Source: Aquisphaera insulae
GTDB taxonomy: Bacteria; Planctomycetota; Planctomycetia; Isosphaerales; Isosphaeraceae
NCBI RefSeq assembly: GCF_011064615.1
Contig: NZ_JAALJH010000031.1
Span: 1 to 64,000, forward strand
DNA: 64,000 bases
Direction: 5' to 3'
The notes under the pieces were generated by a model that was not told where the DNA came from, made no database searches, and worked only from the letters and a program-made list of their open reading frames with translations. This document shows positions 52,230 to 61,552 of this stretch, in pieces (position 1 is the first letter of the stretch; each line of letters begins with the position of its first letter). Made by a program: the position numbers and the translations under genes.

Positions 52230-53009
52230 CTACAGCACCGGCGGCAACAGCCACCAGGTCCGGCGGCGGTACTCGGCCCACTCGGGATGGCGGGACAGGC
52301 TGGCCTCCTTCGTGATCATGTTGACCGCGAAGACCAGGGCCCAGACGCAGCCCAGCACGACGAACGGCAGCCAGTGCCAGACCATCAGGGCGAAGCTCCC
52401 GTAGATCATCATCTCGCCAAGGTAGTTCGGGTGCCGGACGTGGCGGAACATCCCATCGGTGATCAGGCCCTTCCTCAGCCGGAGCGTGAAGAACTTCTGC
52501 GCGTCCGCGGCGATCATGATCGCAGTGCCGACCAGGCAGAGGCTGATGCAGAGGCAGAACCAGGCGCGATCGGGGAGCGGATAGTCCGGCCGCGACGTCC
52601 CCGAGATCAGGAGCCAGCCGAAGACCCAGTACCAGGCGAGCACGCCGAAGAAGACGTTGAGCCCCCCCAGGATCGTGATCCGCCTCTGCCAGGCCGGGTC
52701 CGGGAAGGCCAGGTCCTTGATGAACCAGGCCAGCCCGTAACTGCCGTGCATCGCCAGGTAGATCCACGCCGCGATGCTCGTGGTGTGATACCAGGCGATC
52801 AGCAGCGCCAGGAAGGGAAACGTGCCGGTCTTCTGGAAGTTGATCACCCAGGCGAACGTCCAGGGCCGAGGGCCGCCGCCGAGGTCGGTCGTGAGGAAGT
52901 CGGTAAGGTGCCGGACGGCCACGGCCCAGGCCGGTGCGGGCGTCGCGGCGGACGGGATCGTCGAGGTCGCATCCTGATGGTCGTCGCTCATGACACCGGT
53001 ATCCGTCAC
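52230..53009 (-). CDS. Isoprenylcysteine carboxyl-methyltransferase-like membrane protein
   Basis: 259 residues with about six membrane helices. The C-terminal part has the ICMT/PEMT family motif RHVRHPNYLGEMMIYGSFALM, and PEWAEYRRRTWWLLPPVL ends it. Homologues (phospholipid methyltransferase or DUF1295-type) methylate small substrates in the membrane; the substrate here is unknown. Two starts are possible: GTG 53009 or ATG 52991 (MSDDHQD). The intact gene is the source of the truncated duplicate at 50473-50782. Confidence 0.82.
   Translation of the reverse strand: MTDTGVMSDDHQDATSTIPSAATPAPAWAVAVRHLTDFLTTDLGGGPRPWTFAWVINFQKTGTFPFLALLIAWYHTTSIAAWIYLAMHGSYGLAWFIKDLAFPDPAWQRRITILGGLNVFFGVLAWYWVFGWLLISGTSRPDYPLPDRAWFCLCISLCLVGTAIMIAADAQKFFTLRLRKGLITDGMFRHVRHPNYLGEMMIYGSFALMVWHWLPFVVLGCVWALVFAVNMITKEASLSRHPEWAEYRRRTWWLLPPVL
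52231..52539. repeat. 309-bp direct repeat, parental copy inside the methyltransferase gene
   Basis: Same orientation as 50474-50782, offset exactly 1,757 bases, with three mismatches. The copies bracket 1,448 bases containing the vapBC-like pair and the 179-residue protein gene. No inverted terminal repeats or transposase are visible at the repeat ends. Confidence 0.9.
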
Positions 53010-53022
53010 GGCTCGCCGCGGA

Positions 53023-54336
53023 TCAAGGGGGAGCCGACGGCAAGTCCTCGGGGTGGAACGGCGCGGACGCCAGTTCGGCCGTCCGCCGATTCATGGCCCG
53101 GCCGAGCGCCAGGCTGAGGGCGAACCAGGCGACCGCGATGGGCACGATGGCGAGCGACGCAGCCGGGCCCAGGCCCGGCATCGCGGCGAGGATCCCGTAC
53201 AGCCATGCCCCCGCGGCGTCGCCGGCGCGATAGACGGCCGTGTCGATGAGCCCCTTGGCGCGGAGCATCTCGTCGCGGGCGAGCGCCGTGCAGAAGACCT
53301 CGCGGGCGGGGCGGGCGATCGCGTAGTCGACGCTTCGGCGGACGACCTGGAACCACTGGAGCGTGGCCAGCCCCGGCCGCAGGTCCAGGAAAACCACCCC
53401 GGCGAGCGTGACGATGGGGAGGAGGGCCGTCGCGACCCCCGCGCCGAGGATCGAGAGCAGGCGGCCGGCGACGACGACCTGGAGGAACAGGCCCAGCAGG
53501 TTCACCAACAGGTCCACCCGCGCGAAGAAGGCGGCCCGCGTGGAAGGTTCGCCCAGGGAGGTCGCGACGATCCGCGCCTGCTCCATGTAGATGATCGCGG
53601 AGCTCGACGTGAAGAGGAGGGTCCACAACCCCAGGCCGATCGGGTAGGGCGAACGGCGGCGAGGCTCCTGCCCGGGCGGCCGGGGAAGGTCGCCTCCATC
53701 GGCAGCGAGATCCGGGCGAGCGTTCGGCCGCGGCAGCCTGCTCGCGGCGAGCCGGCCGAGCTCGAGGCAGGCCGCGGCCGCGAGCAAGGGCGAAGCGGCC
53801 CCGGCGCGGGCGGCCAGGAGGCCGGCGACGGATGAGCCGAAGGTGGCGCCGAGCGTCCCGCCCGCCGCGATCAGGCCGAAGAGCCGGTGCGCGGGCTCGT
53901 TGCCGAAGCACCCCGCCAGCGTCCCCCACCCGACCGAGACGGCCAGCAGGTTCACCACGCTCGCCCAGACGAAGAAGACCCGGGCGGCGATCTCATACCC
54001 GGCCGGTCCGAGCGACTGGAAGGCGACGTAGAATCCCACCAGGACGAGCTGCGCCCCCCGCGCGGCGAGGGGCAGGAGGGGACGACCCGGGCGGCGGAGC
54101 CGGGCCGAGAGCACGGGCGCGGCCACCAGCATCATCGCGAGCGTACCGAGGAAGAGCGCGGGGAGATGCGCCGGCCCCGCGGCGATCCCCATGGCGTCGC
54201 GGACCGGGCGGATTAGGTAGTTCGCCGCCAGGAGGCAGAAGAGGAAGGCCATCGCCCGGCGGAGCGGCCCGGCCTCGCCGTCGCGGACATCGACCAGCAC
54301 CCGGATCGAACACGCGGACCTCGCGCGGCCGATCAC
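53023..54336 (-). CDS. MFS-like NTP/NTP exchange (TLC-type) transporter
   Basis: 437 residues with ~12 membrane segments. It begins VIGRARSACSIRVLVDV at a GTG (54336) that overlaps the stop of the epimerase gene by four bases (GTGA), favouring this start. Segments such as LIRPVRDAMGIA and ARFVFF-type helices (AARVFFVWASVVNLLAVSVGWGTLAG), FGLIAAGGTLGATFG and FQVVRRSVDYAIARPAREVFCTALARDE match bacterial relatives of the ATP/ADP translocase family. What is transported is uncertain; free-living planctomycete members need not carry nucleotides. Confidence 0.7.
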   Translation of the reverse strand: MIGRARSACSIRVLVDVRDGEAGPLRRAMAFLFCLLAANYLIRPVRDAMGIAAGPAHLPALFLGTLAMMLVAAPVLSARLRRPGRPLLPLAARGAQLVLVGFYVAFQSLGPAGYEIAARVFFVWASVVNLLAVSVGWGTLAGCFGNEPAHRLFGLIAAGGTLGATFGSSVAGLLAARAGAASPLLAAAACLELGRLAASRLPRPNARPDLAADGGDLPRPPGQEPRRRSPYPIGLGLWTLLFTSSSAIIYMEQARIVATSLGEPSTRAAFFARVDLLVNLLGLFLQVVVAGRLLSILGAGVATALLPIVTLAGVVFLDLRPGLATLQWFQVVRRSVDYAIARPAREVFCTALARDEMLRAKGLIDTAVYRAGDAAGAWLYGILAAMPGLGPAASLAIVPIAVAWFALSLALGRAMNRRTAELASAPFHPEDLPSAPP

Positions 54337-55439
54337 GGCCGGGGGAGCCGGGACTTCCACGCCGCCAGGACCTTCGCCTCGCGCTCCGGCGTGATCCCCG
54401 CCCGCAGCTTGGCCCGACGTTCCGGCGACTGGGCCCTGAACCAGTCGAGGGTCGCCTTCGCCGTGTCCAGGATGGGCCGGAACGTCAGCCCGGCCTTGAT
54501 GGCGCGGGCGTTGCTGACCTTCGCAAACCCGGCCGACTCGCCGCCGTTGGGCACCCAGGCGGGCATGTCGCTCCACGGCTGGACGCCTTCCTTCTCCAGG
54601 AACGCGGCGTCGGCCCAGGTGAAGGTGGCATCGCTGCCGGACGCCGCCTTGCAGGCGGCGAGGGTCCGGCCCATCGAGAGCGACTCCGCCGGGCCGAGGG
54701 CATTGAAGACGCCCATGGTCCGGTCCTCGATCAGGCGGACGAGGAACTCCCCCAGGTCGCGGACGTCGATGAGCTGGATCGGGTCGTCGGGCGCCCCCGG
54801 TGCCAGCACCTCGCCGCCGCGGGCGATCCGGACGGGCCAGTAGGTGAACCGGTCGCTCGGATCCTCGGGCCCGACGATCAGGCCGGGCCGGACCACCGCG
54901 GCCTTGCCGGGACAGGCCGCCTCCGCCGCCTTCTCGCTCAGGGCCTTGAGGGCCCCGTAGGTCTGGCCGTCCACCTTCTCCACCTTCGGATCGGCGATCG
55001 TGGCCACCGCCGCCGACTCGTCGGCGCCGGGCTTGCTCAGGTCGCTGTAGACCGAGACGGACGAGATGTAGACATACTGGCCCAGGTCCGGGCCCAGTAC
55101 GTCCGCCGCCTGCTTCACCCACCGGGGGACGTTCGCCGAGGTGTCCACGACGGCGTCGAACTTTCGCCCCTTGAGCGCCTCGAGGTCCCCCGTCTCGCGG
55201 TCTCCGTGCAGCTTCTCCAGGCCCGGGAAGAGCCCCGGCCGCGTCTTGCCGCGATTGAAGAGCGTGACCCGGTGCCCCCGGCGGACGGCCGCCTCGACGA
55301 CCTGCGGCCCGAGGAACCCCGTCCCTCCCAGCATCAGGATCGACCGCGACTTGTCGGCCCGGCCCATCGCCGTTCCACCCACCCCGCCGGCCGCCAGCAT
55401 CGCCGCCGACATCCCGAGAAACTCCCTGCGACTCGTCAT
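54333..55439 (-). CDS. Exported NAD-dependent epimerase/dehydratase-like protein
   Basis: 368 residues from MTSRREFLGMSAAMLAAGG, a twin-arginine-type signal (SRREFLG). The extended SDR fold begins ILMLGGTGFLGPQVVE (~34-50), with HRVTLFNRGKT, DAVVDTSANVP and VYISSVSVYSD. The catalytic Tyr-x3-Lys is likely YGALKALSEK. Substrate unknown, possibly a nucleotide-free sugar because the protein is exported. Its stop overlaps the transporter start, so the pair is coupled. Ribosome site GGAGG lies unusually close to the ATG. Confidence 0.85.
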   Translation of the reverse strand: MTSRREFLGMSAAMLAAGGVGGTAMGRADKSRSILMLGGTGFLGPQVVEAAVRRGHRVTLFNRGKTRPGLFPGLEKLHGDRETGDLEALKGRKFDAVVDTSANVPRWVKQAADVLGPDLGQYVYISSVSVYSDLSKPGADESAAVATIADPKVEKVDGQTYGALKALSEKAAEAACPGKAAVVRPGLIVGPEDPSDRFTYWPVRIARGGEVLAPGAPDDPIQLIDVRDLGEFLVRLIEDRTMGVFNALGPAESLSMGRTLAACKAASGSDATFTWADAAFLEKEGVQPWSDMPAWVPNGGESAGFAKVSNARAIKAGLTFRPILDTAKATLDWFRAQSPERRAKLRAGITPEREAKVLAAWKSRLPRP

Positions 55440-55627
55440 CCTCCACCCCCTTGCCGCGGACCAACCTTCTCCTACCTTTGGATCTCCCGGTAGAGTCACC
55501 ACCGTGACGCGGTCGCGCCGGGACCGCCCCATGGATTCTTGAAATCGTAGGCTCCTGCCGCAAGCGGATACAATCGAGGACCGCCGTCGGGAATGCTGAC
55601 GGAAAGGGGCGGACGCGATGGAGATTG

Positions 55628-56083
55628 TCAGCAACCGCCCTCCAAGCTCTCCTCCCCGGCCTTCCCAACAATGGCCGATCGAAGCTCCGTCCAGAGGCCC
55701 GGGGCAATGTCGGCGGGCCCGTTCCGGGTGACGATCGCCAGGCCGTCCTCGGGCGAGCAGCCCCGCACCAGGGCGATGGCCACCCCCGCGACGGCCGGCG
55801 TGCGGCTCAGGCCCGCGCCGCAGCAGACGAGCGTCGGGACATCCGCACGCAGCAGGAGGACGACCAGCTCCACGGCCGCCCGCAGCAGCCAGGGCGGATT
55901 GCCGGCGCCGTCGATCAGGGGGAAGCGGGCGTGGATCATGTCGCGCGGCAAGGAGGCCGGCGGCTCGTCGATCGCCAGCTCGACGACGGCCCCGAGTCCC
56001 GCCTCGTGCAATCCGGCGACATCCCGAGCATCCCCCGCATGACCGAGCCAGAGGGGATAACCGGCGATCCGACGCATGGTCAT
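55628..56083 (-). CDS. Dual-specificity/tyrosine phosphatase-like protein
   Basis: 151 residues. The P-loop reads VCCGAGLSRTPAVAG, matching C-x5-R-(S/T) of cysteine-based phosphatases. An acidic residue in the region IDGAGNPPWL could act as general acid. Small cytoplasmic protein, related to plant- and bacterial-type DSPs. Its start overlaps the stop of the GNAT gene by four bases, so it is the last member of a three-gene minus-strand unit (DUF1810, GNAT, phosphatase). Confidence 0.82.
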   Translation of the reverse strand: MTMRRIAGYPLWLGHAGDARDVAGLHEAGLGAVVELAIDEPPASLPRDMIHARFPLIDGAGNPPWLLRAAVELVVLLLRADVPTLVCCGAGLSRTPAVAGVAIALVRGCSPEDGLAIVTRNGPADIAPGLWTELRSAIVGKAGEESLEGGC

Positions 56084-56553
56084 CCTCGATCCGGGGACGG
56101 TACGGCGAGCTCCTTGACGAACCGGAAGCTCGACGCCGCATAGCCGAGGCGTTCGTAGAAGGCATGGGCCTCGACGAGCCGGCGGTTGCTGGTGATCTCG
56201 ATGAGGCCGCAGCCGGAGGCCGAGAGGGCGGATTCGGCGGCGGCGACGAGGGCCCGGCCGATGCCCTGGCCGCGATATCGCGCGTCGACGATCAGGGCCG
56301 TGATCCGCCCCACGGGCTTCGGCCGGTGGAGGACGATCGTCCGATGGAGCATTGCCGCGCCGAGGAGCCCACCATCGGGCATCGCGGCGACCAGCGCGGA
56401 GTTACCCTCGGCGGACCATTCCGCCCAGCGGCCGGCGATCGACTCCGCCGACGACGGATGCCGCAACTCGGCGAAGAGGCGAGAGAGTTCCGACGCGTCG
56501 CCCGGGACACCAGGGCGGATCTCGTGTTGCGGCGGCGATCCCGTCGTTGCCAT
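56080..56553 (-). CDS. GNAT-family N-acetyltransferase
   Basis: 157 residues. It has the acetyl-CoA-binding motif ITALIVDARYRGQGIGRALVAAAE (R-G-x-G-x-A) and the C-terminal LIEITSNRRLVEAHAFYERLGYA. Substrate not predictable. It starts three bases after the stop of the DUF1810 gene and overlaps the phosphatase start. Confidence 0.92.
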   Translation of the reverse strand: MATTGSPPQHEIRPGVPGDASELSRLFAELRHPSSAESIAGRWAEWSAEGNSALVAAMPDGGLLGAAMLHRTIVLHRPKPVGRITALIVDARYRGQGIGRALVAAAESALSASGCGLIEITSNRRLVEAHAFYERLGYAASSFRFVKELAVPSPDRG

Positions 56554-56556
56554 GGG

Positions 56557-57024
56557 TCATTCCGCCGGCGGCTTGATGCCCAGGAGGCGGAGCGTCTCCT
56601 CATCCGGGCGGCCCTGGAAGAACCGTACCAGGAGGCGTTCGAACACCGAGCCCGCCGGGGCGACGGCCGCGAAGAGGGTGGCGCAGGAGCGGAGCTTCAT
56701 GTCGTCCGGCGAGCCGAAGATCTCGCGCGCGGAGCGGTCCGCGACGCCGAGCGCGGCCTCGCCGATCTCGACCAGCCGCGGGCCGAGCACCGGATGGGCG
56801 AGATAGGCCCGCGCCTCGTCAAGGCTCGTGATCGCGTACCGCCGCGACATCGAGCTGAAGCCCAGGCCCTCGAGCTGCGGGAACACGTACCACATCCAGT
56901 GCGATCGCTTGCGGCCGGCGCGAATCTCCGCCAGGGCCTGATCGTAATCGCCTCGCTGGGCGATCTCGAATCGATTCAGGTCGAACGGGTCGCCGGCGAC
57001 GCTGGCGTCACTTGAGCTTGTCAT
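56557..57024 (-). CDS. DUF1810 family protein
   Basis: 155 residues with the family signature FDLNRFEIAQRGDYDQALAEIRAGRKRSHWMWYVFPQ, and YAITSLDEARAYLAHPVLGPRL. DUF1810 proteins are of unknown function; some are annotated as calpastatin-like without basis I can see. First gene of the minus-strand unit. Start ATG at 57024; the codon before it is TTG. Confidence 0.93.
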   Translation of the reverse strand: MTSSSDASVAGDPFDLNRFEIAQRGDYDQALAEIRAGRKRSHWMWYVFPQLEGLGFSSMSRRYAITSLDEARAYLAHPVLGPRLVEIGEAALGVADRSAREIFGSPDDMKLRSCATLFAAVAPAGSVFERLLVRFFQGRPDEETLRLLGIKPPAE

Positions 57025-57173
57025 CAAACCTCCTCGCTGGCAGCCGATCCCATGTAGTGTATCGAGGCCGGCGACGGCCCGGCAATCGCCGGGGTGCCGC
57101 GGGGTTGACGGGGGGGCCTGGCTTCCCTAGCCTTGCAGGGGCGGCGACCACACCGAAACCGAGGAGGTAGGGC

Positions 57174-57659
57174 ATGCGACGTCGCGAGATGCTCGGAGCT
57201 CTGGGCGCGAGCCCGCTGGTCGCGGCGGCGGCGGTGGCGCGCGATGCAGCCGGCGACGGCGACGATCCGCCCGAGGCGAATCACGGGGTCGGTGTCGCCG
57301 TCAAGTCTCCGCGGACGGCTTGCCTGGAGCGATGCGAGCGACTCGCGAAGCTCTGCCTGGTCATCGCCTATCAGCTCCTGGACGACATGAAGGCCGGCCG
57401 CGGCGATCGCGACGCCCTGATCAAGCTGCATCGGGCACTCGTGGACGTCCGCGAGTTCGCCACGCTCGCCGCGACCATGGTCCTCCGCGACAGCCCGTTC
57501 CGCGCCCCGGCGTGCTCGTCCTGCGCGTATGTCTGCGACCGCGCCGCGACCATCGCCGAGGCGGCGACGTTCGAGGCGAAGGGCCAGGTCATCGAGTCCC
57601 TCAGGGAGTGCGCCACCGCTTGCCGCGACGTCACGCACATGAAGCAGGGCCAGCCCTGA
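57174..57659 (+). CDS. Four-helix-bundle copper-storage-like protein (Csp/DUF326)
   Basis: 161 residues. The N-terminus MRRREMLGALGASPLVAAAA looks like a signal sequence. Cysteines line predicted helices: CLERCERLAKLC, CSSCAYVCDRA and CATACRDVTHM, the spacing expected of Csp1-type copper storage proteins or DUF326 bundles. With about eight Cys it has fewer than the best-studied Csp1, so capacity is probably low. Upstream intergenic 57025-57173. GGAGG-like site before the ATG (AGGAGG at 57161-57166). Confidence 0.8.
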   Translation: MRRREMLGALGASPLVAAAAVARDAAGDGDDPPEANHGVGVAVKSPRTACLERCERLAKLCLVIAYQLLDDMKAGRGDRDALIKLHRALVDVREFATLAATMVLRDSPFRAPACSSCAYVCDRAATIAEAATFEAKGQVIESLRECATACRDVTHMKQGQP

Positions 57660-57688
57660 TCGGGCCGAGGTGAATACAGGAGGCCGAC

Positions 57689-58465
57689 ATGTCCTGGGAT
57701 CCGGAGCGATACCTGAGATTTCGCGGCGAGCGGACGCGGCCGTCGGTGGACCTCGTCGGCCGGATCGCGATCGACGATCCGACGAGCGTGATCGACCTCG
57801 GCTGCGGGCCGGGGAACAGCACGGCGGTGCTCCGCGGCCGTTGGCCGGGCGCCGCAATCACGGGGCTCGACTCCGACCCCGCGATGCTCCGCGCCGCCCT
57901 CCGCTCGGACCCGTACATGAACTGGATGCAGGGGGACGTGGCCGCCTGGCGGGCCGACGGGGATTTCGACGTCGTCTACTCCAACGCCGTGCTCCAGTGG
58001 ATCCCGGACCACGCCGAGCTCATCCCCCGTCTCTTCCGCGCCGTGGCGCCCGGCGGCGCGCTCGCGTTCCAGGTCCCGACCCGGGCCGACTCGACCATCT
58101 ATGCCCAGATCCAGGAGGTGGCCAGCGACCCGCGGTGGAGGGAGATCACCGAGTCCGCCCGGGGCGCGATCGTCGATCATGCCCCGACGTTCTACTACGA
58201 CCTCCTCAGCGCGAGGTCGTCGCGGCTGGACATCTGGACGACCGAGTATCAACACGTCCTCGAGGGCCCGGAGGCGATCCTCGAATGGATGAGGAGCACG
58301 CGCCTCCGCCCCTTCCTGGCCGCCCTGACGAACCCGGCCGACCGCGAGGCGTTCGAGGGCCTGCTCCTGGAGCGGATCGCCGACACGTTCCCCCGCCGGC
58401 CGGATGGCCGCGTCCTCTTCCCGTTCCGGCGGCTCTTCGTGATCGCCTACCAGACCAGCGGATGA
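57689..58465 (+). CDS. tam: Trans-aconitate 2-methyltransferase-like SAM methyltransferase
   Basis: 258 residues. The opening MSWDPERYLRFRGERTRPSVDLV and SAM motif VIDLGCGPGNSTAVL are those of Tam, followed by DFDVVYSNAVLQWIPDH and FQVPTRADSTIY. Tam methylates trans-aconitate, an inhibitory by-product of the TCA cycle. The GHG/YW-type C-terminal part is conserved. It overlaps the convergent glucosidase gene by 19 bases at the 3' end. Confidence 0.88.
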   Translation: MSWDPERYLRFRGERTRPSVDLVGRIAIDDPTSVIDLGCGPGNSTAVLRGRWPGAAITGLDSDPAMLRAALRSDPYMNWMQGDVAAWRADGDFDVVYSNAVLQWIPDHAELIPRLFRAVAPGGALAFQVPTRADSTIYAQIQEVASDPRWREITESARGAIVDHAPTFYYDLLSARSSRLDIWTTEYQHVLEGPEAILEWMRSTRLRPFLAALTNPADREAFEGLLLERIADTFPRRPDGRVLFPFRRLFVIAYQTSG

Positions 58466-61206
58466 GCGGCCGGCTTCTCCTTCAATCGCGAGCAGCTCTC
58501 GATCGCCTCGTTGTTGTCGCCGCGGGCGCGATCCTCGATCAGGGTGGCGATCAGGGCGGTCCAGCCGGTCTGATGGCTGGCGCCCAGGCCGCGGCCGGTG
58601 TCGCCGTCGAAGTACTCGAAGTACAGGTGGTGGTCCTTCCAGGCCGGGTCCTCGGAGAACCGGCCGAGTGAGCCCTGGCAGGGGCGGGGACGGCCGTCCA
58701 CCGGCAGGAAGAGGAGCGTCAGGCGGCGGCTGAGCTCGTCGGCCACCTGGGCGAGCGAGGCCAGATGGCCGGAGCCCGTGGGGCACTCGACGCAGAGGTC
58801 ATCCCCATAGAACCTGTGGTATTCCCGGAGGGCGTCGATCAGGAGGACGTTGATCGGCATCCAGATCGGCCCCCGCCAGTTCGAATTCCCGCCGAAGTCG
58901 CCCGATTCCGACGCGCCCGGGACGTACCTCACCGAGTAGGTCTGGCCATCCACCCGGAGCTCGTAGGGATGGTCTCGGTAGGCCCGGGAGAGCGACCGCA
59001 CGCCGAACGGGGAGAGGAACTCCGTCTCATCCAGGAGGCGCCGGAGCGACTGCTCCAGCCGCCTCCGGCCGGCGATCGAGAGGAGGAGCCTGCGCCTCGG
59101 CTCCTCGCCCCGCATCTCCAGCCTGTCCACCCGCTTCATGCGGCCTCCGCGATTGGCGAGGAACCAGTCCACCCGCTTCTTGAAGCCGGGCAGCGGCAGC
59201 CCCACGGCCTGCTCGTCCAGCACCAGCACGGCCAGGAGCGGCACCAGGCCGATCATCGACCGGAGCTTGATGGGCACGTCCGAGCCGTCGTCGCGCAGGA
59301 GCTTGTCGTAGTAGAACCCGTCCTCCCGGTCCCAGAGCCCCCGCCCGCAGGAGTTGTTGATCGCATCGGAGATGAAGACGTAATGCTCGAAGAACTTGGA
59401 GGCCACATCCTCGTAGGCGGGGTCGCGGAGGGCCAGCTCGAGCGCGATCTGGAGCATGGTCGTGCAGAAGAAGCCCATCCAGGCGGTGCCGTCGGCCTGC
59501 TGGAGCCGGCCGCCGGTCGGGAGCGGGGCCGAGCGGTCGAAGATCCCGATGTTGTCCATGCCGAGGAAGCCGCCGGAGAAGACGCCACGCCCCTCCGGAT
59601 CCTTGCGGTTGACCCACCAGGTGAAGTTGAGCAGCAGCTTGTGGAAGCAGCGCTCCAGGAAGGTGAAGTCGTCGCCGCCGGTGCGGCGGAAGACCTGGTA
59701 GCAGGCCCAGGCGTGAACAGGCGGGTCGACGTTCGACAGGTCGTACTCGTAGGCCGGCAACTGGCCGTTCGGGTTCATGTACCATTCGCGGAGCAGGAGC
59801 TGGAGCTGCTGCTTGGCGAAGTGGGGGTCGATCCGGGCCATCGCCACCATGTGGAAGGCCAGGTCCCACGCGAAGAAGGCCGGGTACTCCCACGCGTCGG
59901 GCACGCTCAGGACGTCGCGGCTGAACAGGTGCGTCCAGTCGCGATTGATCCGGTTGTCGCGGACCTCACGCGGGTTCGGGTGGTTGGAGTCCCCCTCGAT
60001 CCAGTCCGGGATGATGTACTGGTAGAACTGCTCGCTCCAGAGGAGCCCGGCATAGGCCTGCCGCGCGATCCGCCGCTCCTCGGGGTGGAGCGGGCCGGTC
60101 GTGCGGAGCTCGTGGAAGACGTCCGCCTCCCGGAGCCGGGCCTCGAAGAGGCCGTCGAAGTCCTCGAACGGGGCGGCGGATGCTTCCGCCTCGACCGAGA
60201 GCCGGAGCCGGATAACGACCTCGCCGCCGGGCGGGGCCTCGACCATCCGGACGATCGCCGCCTTGGTCCCGCCGTCCCCGGCGACGGCCGACTCGTCGCC
60301 CCGGATCAGATACCGGTGGAAGCCGTCCTTGCAGGGCCCCTGCCCCAAGCCCGGGATTTCCAGGACATCGAGGCTCGGCGCCCCCTCGAAGACGCGCGGG
60401 TTGGTCTCGTTCTCGGTGAAGACCCATCGTTCGCCGGGGACATCGGCCCGGAGGACGAACCGGCCCAGGGTCTGATGCTCGGCCAGCACGCCGCCATCCG
60501 CGGGCGAAATCCGGGGCTTCGCCCAGCGTCCTTCCTCGTAGCCCGCGCCCCACGCCCAGGTGTTCCGGAACCAGAGCGTCGGGAGGACGTGCAGGCGGGC
60601 CGGATCCGGGCCGCGGTTGACCACTCGGATCCGGATCAGGATGTCGTCGGGCGATGCCTTGGCATACTCGGCCGAGACGTCCCAGTAGCGGCCCTCGTCG
60701 AAGATCCCGGTGTCGACCAGCTCGAATTCCTCGCTCCCTCGCCCGCGGGCGCGGTTCTCCTCGCGGAGCCGTTCGTAGGGGAAGCGCGACTGCGGGTACT
60801 TGTAGAGGGCCTTCAGGTAGCTGTGGGTCGGAGTGCCGTCGAGGTAATAGTAGACCTCCTTGACATCCTCGCCGTGGTTCCCCTCCGGATTCGTGAGGCC
60901 GAAGAGCCTCTCCTTCAGGTGGGAATCGGCGCCGTTCCAGAGCGCGATCGCGAAGCCGAGGCGGCACTCCCGATCGGCGATGCCGAGGAGCCCATCCTCG
61001 CCCCAGCGATAGGCCCTCGCCAGCGAGGCTTCATAGGGGAAGCTGGTCCAGAACGAGTTGTTCGGCGAGTAGTCCTCGCGGACGGTCCCCCACTGACGCT
61101 CGGACAGATAGGGCCCCCAGCGCTTCCAGTTCCGCTCGCGGCGGCCATCCTCGGCCAGCCGGAGCGATTCGGCGTCGTCGAAACTCGACACGGCGGCTCT
61201 CCCCAT
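58447..61206 (-). CDS. GH63-like glucosidase (MGH1-type alpha/alpha-barrel)
   Basis: 919 residues from MGRAAVSSFDDAESL, with GGGAGA upstream of 61206; a longer start at 61248 is less likely. Features typical of the family are WKRWGPYLSERQWGTVREDYS, the beta-sandwich N-terminal half, and an (alpha/alpha)6 barrel including PAFFAWDLAFHMVAMARIDPHFAKQQL and WRGPIWMPINVLLIDALREYH. These proteins are annotated as glucosidases acting on mannosylglycerate or similar alpha-glucosides; no signal peptide, so cytoplasmic. Ends in SCSRLKEKPAAHPLVW. Confidence 0.88.
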   Translation of the reverse strand: MGRAAVSSFDDAESLRLAEDGRRERNWKRWGPYLSERQWGTVREDYSPNNSFWTSFPYEASLARAYRWGEDGLLGIADRECRLGFAIALWNGADSHLKERLFGLTNPEGNHGEDVKEVYYYLDGTPTHSYLKALYKYPQSRFPYERLREENRARGRGSEEFELVDTGIFDEGRYWDVSAEYAKASPDDILIRIRVVNRGPDPARLHVLPTLWFRNTWAWGAGYEEGRWAKPRISPADGGVLAEHQTLGRFVLRADVPGERWVFTENETNPRVFEGAPSLDVLEIPGLGQGPCKDGFHRYLIRGDESAVAGDGGTKAAIVRMVEAPPGGEVVIRLRLSVEAEASAAPFEDFDGLFEARLREADVFHELRTTGPLHPEERRIARQAYAGLLWSEQFYQYIIPDWIEGDSNHPNPREVRDNRINRDWTHLFSRDVLSVPDAWEYPAFFAWDLAFHMVAMARIDPHFAKQQLQLLLREWYMNPNGQLPAYEYDLSNVDPPVHAWACYQVFRRTGGDDFTFLERCFHKLLLNFTWWVNRKDPEGRGVFSGGFLGMDNIGIFDRSAPLPTGGRLQQADGTAWMGFFCTTMLQIALELALRDPAYEDVASKFFEHYVFISDAINNSCGRGLWDREDGFYYDKLLRDDGSDVPIKLRSMIGLVPLLAVLVLDEQAVGLPLPGFKKRVDWFLANRGGRMKRVDRLEMRGEEPRRRLLLSIAGRRRLEQSLRRLLDETEFLSPFGVRSLSRAYRDHPYELRVDGQTYSVRYVPGASESGDFGGNSNWRGPIWMPINVLLIDALREYHRFYGDDLCVECPTGSGHLASLAQVADELSRRLTLLFLPVDGRPRPCQGSLGRFSEDPAWKDHHLYFEYFDGDTGRGLGASHQTGWTALIATLIEDRARGDNNEAIESCSRLKEKPAAHPLVW

Positions 61207-61552
61207 CACGTCTCCCGGCGGGCCTCGGTCCCTCGTCTCACCGACCATGGCGATACGACCCGGGCGGCTATCATCTCAATCGATCCCCGGTGGCTCATGC
61301 AACAGAGATGCCCTCTCGACGTCTCCGGATGTTGATCGAACGAGCGGACGTGCCGGGCCAACGCCCCGTCCGGTCGACCTGTCAGGTTCTTTGTCGATCG
61401 CCCGAGCGCTTACCTTGAAGGTCGCCCCGGCCGAGGCTACTGTAGTATCCGTCACCGACGTCGTCGTGGTGGCACGATCGATGCGCAGCGATCGGCTCTC
61501 AGAAGAGGTCCCGGGCGGCCTGCGCCGGGAAACTCTGTCGGGGTGGGTCAGG
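61207..61552. other. Divergent intergenic region, no gene supported
   Basis: 346 bases between the glucosidase start and the small secreted protein. An open frame crosses it in the frame of the secreted protein, but the Ser/Arg-rich translation shows no ribosome site or conserved motif. Promoters for both flanking genes should lie here; I see no hexamer pair good enough to name. Confidence 0.5.

Noticed and set aside
50474..52539. Composite transposon flanked by the 309-bp repeats
   Set aside because: The repeats are fragments of a methyltransferase gene, not insertion sequences. No transposase or terminal inverted repeats are present.
54337..55707. Upstream extension of the transporter frame into the epimerase gene
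   Set aside because: The extension is out of frame with the epimerase and Arg/Gly-rich. A GTG with 4-base overlap gives the proper transporter N-terminus.
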